From the NCBI RefSeq assembly GCF_022234545.1, contig NZ_JAIEUI010000036.1, positions 1-42,234 of the forward strand: a stretch of DNA of 42,234 nucleotides, read 5' to 3'. The notes under the pieces are model-generated. The model worked only from the letters and a program-made list of their open reading frames with translations, had not been told where the DNA came from and made no database searches. The stretch's first letter is position 1, and every line of letters starts with the position of its first letter. Positions 38,612 to 42,234 of this stretch are shown one piece after another. A program made the position numbers and the translations under genes. This stretch comes from Paenibacillus piscarius. Its GTDB lineage: Bacteria; Bacillota; Bacilli; Paenibacillales; Paenibacillaceae.

Positions 38612-40732
38612 ATGACAGACGCTAACAGTTATGCTACTCCTATTACCCACAAGCGGCGAAGGCTTCCTCTGCTGGTGATGATATTTATGCTGGTGCTGGG
38701 TCTGGGATCAGGCCTGGCAGCTCCAGTGACGGAGGCGGCAGGAACCACCTATTACGTCGATGCCGCCCAGGGCAGCGACAGCCACTCAGGCACCAGTGAA
38801 GCGGCCGCATGGAAAACGCTGGGCAAGGTGAACAGCATCACCTTCAACCCGGGGGACCAGATTCTGCTGAAGGCGGGCGGCGTATGGAATGACCAGTATC
38901 TGGACCTGCACGGCTCCGGGACAGAGGGCAGTCCGATAACGGTGGACCGTTACGGCAGCGGCGCCAAGCCGCTGATCCACTTCGGCAACACTGCCGTCGG
39001 CGGGGAAGGCTTCGGCGTGCGGCTGCGCAATGTCTCCTACTGGGAGATTAACAACCTGGAGATCACAAGCGGGCAGCATGCCACCGACATGCGCCGGAGC
39101 GGAGTGCTGGTCGTCGGTGAAGGCTCGGGGGCCGGAGATTTCCGGCATATTGTGATCCGTGGTCTCGATATCCACGATATCTTCGGCACAGACCGCCGGA
39201 CAGGCGGCATCAACTTCCATGCGCGCGGAACAGGCTCCGCGCCGGAGAGCACCTGGGATGGCATCCTGATCGAGAACAATACGGTGATCAACGTGGCGGA
39301 TACGGGAATTCAGACGATGACGGACGCTTTTCTCAACAATGCCTGGACCCATAAGTTCGACGCCTTCCGGGGTGTGGTCATCCGGGGCAATACCGTGGAG
39401 AAGATCCACCGGGACGGTATTCTGGTCCGAGCCGCCGTGTCTCCGCTGATCGAATACAACAAGACCAAGTCCATCGGCGAAGCCTGCGATATTGACCCTG
39501 CTGTAGTAAATTATCTGGACAACATCGCTGTTGTTGCGGCACAGTGGGCTTATTATACTAAAGGTGCTATTTTCCAATACAATGAGGCCTCGGATACCCG
39601 CATGCTGGAGGGGGACGGCCAGCCATGGGACTTCGACGTTGAGGTGCATGACAGCATCTACCAGTACAATTACAGCTACAACAATGAAGGCGGCACCCTG
39701 CTGGTTATGAACAACACGAACAATAATATTTTCCGCTATAACATCAGTCAGAATGATCTGGACGGCAACGGCGCGTTCCATCTGCTGAGCGGCGGCGGCA
39801 ATCTGCAAATCTACAACAATATCATCTACCGTTCCGGCACACAGAACCGGGCGCTGACCCATGCGAGCAATACGGGAATGGCCTACTACACGAACAATAT
39901 TTTCTATAATGCGGCCAGCGGACAGTACACGAACAGTCCCAGAATGACGTACAGCCATAACAGCTTCTACGGCGCGAATGCGGGTGTCCCAAGCGATCCC
40001 TACAAAATCACCGGCAACCCCGGGCTTGTTAGCCCCGGCACAGCCACCGGGCGCGATTCCGCAGACGGCTATAAGCTGCTCCCGTCCTCTCCGCTGATCC
40101 ATGCAGGTGCATCAGTCTTGGACAATGGCGGTCTGGATTATTTCGGGAATCCGCTATATAACGATGCGCCGGATATCGGGGCTTATGAGTTCCAGGGTAC
40201 AATTACACCGCCTGCTGTGCTGTTTCAGGACAATTTCGAGGATAATGATTTCAGCGGATGGACGACCTCCGGGGGAGCCTGGAGCGTGACGGAAGATGGA
40301 ACCCGCTCGTTATCGCAGAATTCGGGGAGCGGTGAGGCCCTTGCTTTTACAGGGGATGCGGCCTGGAGGAATTACACGTATTCTGCCCGGGTTAAGCTGC
40401 TCAATGCCTTCGGCAATGTGGGTCTGCTCTTCCGCTATGCGGACGCGTCCAATTACTATATGTTCCGGCTGAATGATTCAGGCGACAAGGCAGAATTGTT
40501 CAAAAAAACAGCCGGTACGCTTACCATGGTCAGCAGCACGAATACTCCGGTTACGCCCGGCCAGTGGACAGAGCTGAAGGTGAGCGTCAGCGGCAATACG
40601 ATTACAGCATACTCGGGCGGCGTGCAGCTGCTCCAATGGACCGATCCGGAGGCGCAGCCGGCCGGAGGCAAAATCGGCCTGCGTATGCACTCCAGCACTG
40701 CACGGATCGACGATGTGAAGGTGACCGAGTAG
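38612..40732 (+). CDS. Secreted right-handed beta-helix protein with C-terminal LamG/DUF1080-like domain
   Basis: A 706-residue extracellular protein. A signal peptide (about 1-43, cleavage after TEA) is followed by TYYVDAAQGSDSHSGTSEAAAW, the usual start of beta-helix polysaccharide lyases and related enzymes. Repeated strand patterns (VIRGLDIHDI, LIENNTVINVADTGIQ, VIRGNTVEKIHRDGILV, YNNIIYRSG) run to about residue 510 and end in ALIHAG and PDIGAYEFQG motifs. From about 530 a beta-sandwich domain (DNFEDNDFSGWTTSGGAWSV) may bind sugars. It probably cleaves pectin-like or other uronate polymers outside the cell and feeds the transporter upstream. Catalytic residues cannot be assigned. Confidence 0.88.
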   Translation: MTDANSYATPITHKRRRLPLLVMIFMLVLGLGSGLAAPVTEAAGTTYYVDAAQGSDSHSGTSEAAAWKTLGKVNSITFNPGDQILLKAGGVWNDQYLDLHGSGTEGSPITVDRYGSGAKPLIHFGNTAVGGEGFGVRLRNVSYWEINNLEITSGQHATDMRRSGVLVVGEGSGAGDFRHIVIRGLDIHDIFGTDRRTGGINFHARGTGSAPESTWDGILIENNTVINVADTGIQTMTDAFLNNAWTHKFDAFRGVVIRGNTVEKIHRDGILVRAAVSPLIEYNKTKSIGEACDIDPAVVNYLDNIAVVAAQWAYYTKGAIFQYNEASDTRMLEGDGQPWDFDVEVHDSIYQYNYSYNNEGGTLLVMNNTNNNIFRYNISQNDLDGNGAFHLLSGGGNLQIYNNIIYRSGTQNRALTHASNTGMAYYTNNIFYNAASGQYTNSPRMTYSHNSFYGANAGVPSDPYKITGNPGLVSPGTATGRDSADGYKLLPSSPLIHAGASVLDNGGLDYFGNPLYNDAPDIGAYEFQGTITPPAVLFQDNFEDNDFSGWTTSGGAWSVTEDGTRSLSQNSGSGEALAFTGDAAWRNYTYSARVKLLNAFGNVGLLFRYADASNYYMFRLNDSGDKAELFKKTAGTLTMVSSTNTPVTPGQWTELKVSVSGNTITAYSGGVQLLQWTDPEAQPAGGKIGLRMHSSTARIDDVKVTE

Positions 40733-40806
40733 GATGTCGATTAAGCATGTATTATGGTGACGAGATTGATCAAATTTTAGCTTAAAACTGAAACGTTTCC
40801 TGCACA

Positions 40807-40875
40807 TTTGCGTAAACTACAGCAAAGGGTGCGGCCGCTATCCTTCGACAGGTGTTGAGCGGCCGTGCCCTTTTT
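40807..40875 (+). terminator. Terminator element with conserved TTTGC..GCAAA leader, copy 2
   Basis: GGGTGCGGCCGCT (40827-40839) pairs over 13 positions with AGCGGCCGTGCCC (40858-40870), then five T. TTTGC (40807-40811) and GCAAA (40822-40826) form a small stem directly before it, as in the copy at 29413. Confidence 0.85.
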
Positions 40876-40920
40876 AGATGTTCTGGGGTGATTTTATTTA
40901 CACAGCAGGGAGGGCTACCC

Positions 40921-41172
40921 GTGAAATTCAGAAAACTGTTGTCGCTCAAACAATGGTCGCATATCTTCCGCAGCTCCTGGCGCTATCTTGTTTCTCCTAA
41001 TGTTGCCTTGGGCGATAAGCTGCTGTTCACCGTTCCGGCGTTGCTGTACTGGGTGCTGCCGGATGTCATGCCATTCGTTCCGATTGACGACATCGGCGTA
41101 ACGATGCTGCTGATGGGCTGGTTCACCGCGCGGATGGACCGCAAATATGCGGCGGTGAAGCAGGGAAGATGA
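40921..41172 (+). CDS. Small DUF1232/YkvA-like membrane protein
   Basis: An 83-residue protein starting with GTG 40921, 7 bp after GGGAGGG. A basic N-terminal part (KFRKLLSLKQW) precedes one or two hydrophobic segments, LLFTVPALLYWVLPDVMPFV and DDIGVTMLLMGWF; the PDVMPFVPIDDIG core resembles the DUF1232 motif. The function is unknown. It follows the terminator of the beta-helix gene and is a separate unit. Confidence 0.65.
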   Translation: MKFRKLLSLKQWSHIFRSSWRYLVSPNVALGDKLLFTVPALLYWVLPDVMPFVPIDDIGVTMLLMGWFTARMDRKYAAVKQGR

Positions 41173-41310
41173 CGTTTTAGCGAACTTTTCTTATAGCAGA
41201 ACACCGCGGATTTAGGTTGGATCTATAGCTAATGGTTGCTTTATCCGCCGCGATTCCTTAAAATGAATTATTGAGTATTTAAACTATAGATGCTTGGGAG
41301 ATGGAACAGG

Positions 41311-41613
41311 ATGAACGTCAAAATTACCCGCAACGCGGCTAAAGTGATAAAGAAAACGATGGAGCTGGAAGGCAACAGCGAGCTTAAACTGCGTGTAGCG
41401 ATTACACATGCGCATGGCGACCATGCCCACTACGGCCTGGATCTGGACACGCCTAAGGAGAACGATGTAGTAATCTCCACCGACAAGGAAATCGATGTGA
41501 TCCTGGACAAGGACCAGCCGCTGCTGGATGGCGTGAAGATCGATTATCTCTATTTCCCCGAAGAAGGCTTCGTGATTACTAATCCGTCTAAAGGAAATCA
41601 TGGCGATCATTAA
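41311..41613 (+). CDS. HesB-like (IscA-fold) protein without cysteines
   Basis: A 100-residue protein. It begins MNVKITRNAAKVIKKTMELE and has the IscA/HesB beta-fold pattern (LKLRVAITHAHGDHAHYGLD, FPEEGFVITNPSKGNHGDH). Classical A-type iron-sulfur carriers have one central Cys and a C-terminal CxC; all three are absent here, and His/Asp clusters occur instead. It is therefore not a standard iron-sulfur carrier; metal binding by the His residues is a guess. ATG 41311 follows GGGAG and AACAGG. The DUF1450 gene follows after 42 bp. Confidence 0.75.
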   Translation: MNVKITRNAAKVIKKTMELEGNSELKLRVAITHAHGDHAHYGLDLDTPKENDVVISTDKEIDVILDKDQPLLDGVKIDYLYFPEEGFVITNPSKGNHGDH

Positions 41614-41655
41614 TGGATTCGCCCGTATTTTACGGACATAAAGAAGGGTTGCTTC

Positions 41656-41895
41656 ATGGCTAACGATATTAGAATCTGTGACGAGTGCAATCATATCAAA
41701 ATGAAAAGCATCGTACCCAAGCTGCTGAAGATGGCGCCGGACGCCGAGATTAAGACAGGCTGCATCTCCTACTGCGGCCCGTGCGGCAAACGCCCGTTTG
41801 TCTACATCAACGGCCGCTATATCAGCGGCCCGTCCGAAGACGAGGTGCTGGCCAAAGCCGCCGCCTTCGTCAAACAGCCGGCAGAGAAGAAGTAA
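41656..41895 (+). CDS. DUF1450 family protein (YuzB-like)
   Basis: A 79-residue protein with the family pattern: CDEC near the N-terminus, then GCISYCGPCGKRPFVYINGR and an ISGPSEDEVL tail. Five cysteines in two groups suggest metal or iron-sulfur binding; members resemble thioredoxin-fold small proteins such as YuzB. Function unknown. It may be co-transcribed with the HesB-like gene. A terminator follows at 41922. Confidence 0.88.
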   Translation: MANDIRICDECNHIKMKSIVPKLLKMAPDAEIKTGCISYCGPCGKRPFVYINGRYISGPSEDEVLAKAAAFVKQPAEKK

Positions 41896-41921
41896 TTCTG
41901 CTGTTGCGCCGCAGTATCGTA

Positions 41922-41952
41922 CAGCCCCCGTGTTAGTTGCGGGGGCTGTTTT
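41922..41952 (+). terminator. Terminator after the DUF1450 gene
   Basis: CAGCCCCC (41922-41929) pairs with GGGGGCTG (41941-41948), followed by TTTT. Confidence 0.85.
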
Positions 41953-41960
41953 GGTGCGCG

Positions 41961-42175
41961 GATGTAGGCGCAAAAACAAAACACATTGAGCGGTGTGGCG
42001 GCGCGTGGGTCGAATGTATGTGGAAAACAACATACAATGTGCGGCTGCGGGGGTGAGCGTGGAGAATGTATGCCGAAAACAGCATACAATGTACAACTGC
42101 GAGGGTGAGCGGCCGAATGTATGCCGAAAACAACATACAATGTGCAGTTACGAGGGTGAGCGGGGCGAATGCTCC
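41961..42175. repeat. Tandem hairpin repeat array, 51-52-bp period, four to five copies
   Basis: Units start at 41961 (degenerate), 42012, 42064, 42115 and 42167 (cut short). Stems are TGTATGT/ACATACA at 42015, TGTATGC/GCATACA at 42067, and TGTATGC/ACATACA with one mismatch at 42118; the loop always contains GAAAAC. Spacers follow a GCGAGGGTGAGCG pattern. The minus strand is open through part of it, but no ribosome binding site or sensible protein is seen. Confidence 0.85.
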
Positions 42176-42192
42176 ACAGCCCCCTAAAGAAG

Positions 42193-42234
42193 TTGGAGTC
42201 CTCCCCCACAAAAATGTAGACTAGATATAGGAGG
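42193..42234 (+). promoter_or_regulatory. Promoter and ribosome binding site of a gene beyond the right edge
   Basis: TTGGAG (42193-42198), 18 bp, TAGACT (42217-42222) is a possible promoter. AGGAGG forms the last six bases, so a start codon is expected within about 10 bp outside the window. The short gap between -10 and ribosome binding site makes the promoter call weak. Confidence 0.35.

Noticed and set aside
38786..40102. Long minus-strand frame (438 codons) opposite the beta-helix gene
   Set aside because: Antisense shadow; no start signal and no recognisable motif.
40790..40799. LacI-type operator GAAACGTTTC
   Set aside because: A perfect 10-bp palindrome, but placed after the beta-helix gene and before its terminator with no promoter near; probably chance.
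41284..42096. Minus-strand 270-codon frame through the right-hand hairpin array
   Set aside because: It is antisense to the HesB-like and DUF1450 genes and then crosses the hairpin repeats; the repeated peptide part is an effect of the array.
41961..42175. CRISPR array
   Set aside because: Spacers are similar to each other, units are hairpin-centred with drifting stems, only four to five copies, and no cas genes are present.

Overview
The window looks like chromosome of a GC-rich Bacillota, most probably Paenibacillus. The reasons are strong AGGAGG-type ribosome binding sites, frequent GTG/TTG starts, Bacillus-type Fur and Zur operators, a YesM/YesN-type two-component pair beside a carbohydrate ABC transporter, a Btr-like AraC regulator, and short proteins of the YtxH, DUF1450 (YuzB) and HesB-like families. 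This assignment is inference from gene content; no 16S gene is present.

Layout. 1-66 is the 3' end of a group II intron. 134-6154 is an iron block: a Fur-boxed ABC exporter (minus strand), an MFS transporter, a Fur-boxed ferric-siderophore binding lipoprotein, and a Fur-boxed AraC regulator whose C-terminal half resembles that lipoprotein. A tRNA-Leu(CAG) follows. 6444-10247 is an operon of an ECF sigma factor, a small membrane protein and an ABC-2 exporter, behind a likely autoregulated ECF promoter. 10503-13976 is a soluble hybrid histidine kinase with about six PAS domains. 13984-22550 is a zinc-starvation island: Zur boxes at the promoters of a NusG-domain-II membrane protein, of rpmG-zagA, and of znuC-znuB-znuA-rpsN. 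A convergent operon encodes a second COG0523 GTPase and a YcgR/YcgQ-like permease pair. 22639-29392 holds mixed housekeeping and hypothetical genes: DUF6157, a methyltransferase, a duplicated-HTH protein, Dabb, an orphan HepT-like protein, a SufR-like regulator, YtxH, glutamate racemase and a LysM/M14 peptidase. 30155-40732 is a polysaccharide locus with two permeases, a binding lipoprotein, a sensor kinase, an AraC-type response regulator, an FAD oxidoreductase and a secreted beta-helix protein. 40921-41895 has three small genes. The right edge ends on a promoter and ribosome binding site for a gene outside the window.

How it fits together. The zinc island replaces zinc-containing ribosomal proteins L33 and S14 by cysteine-poor forms, imports zinc through ZnuABC and handles it with two COG0523 GTPases. 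The NusG-II protein in the same island has lost two cysteines that I recall as conserved in its family, which suggests a further zinc- or thiol-sparing replacement outside the ribosome. The sugar locus is a self-contained sense, bind, import and cleave unit.

Intergenic DNA holds three tandem arrays, all with a period of about 50-52 bp. Two of them, plus a single copy at the left edge, share a hairpin with a GAAAA loop whose stem bases change in compensating pairs. A conserved terminator-like element occurs twice, after the M14 peptidase and after the beta-helix gene.
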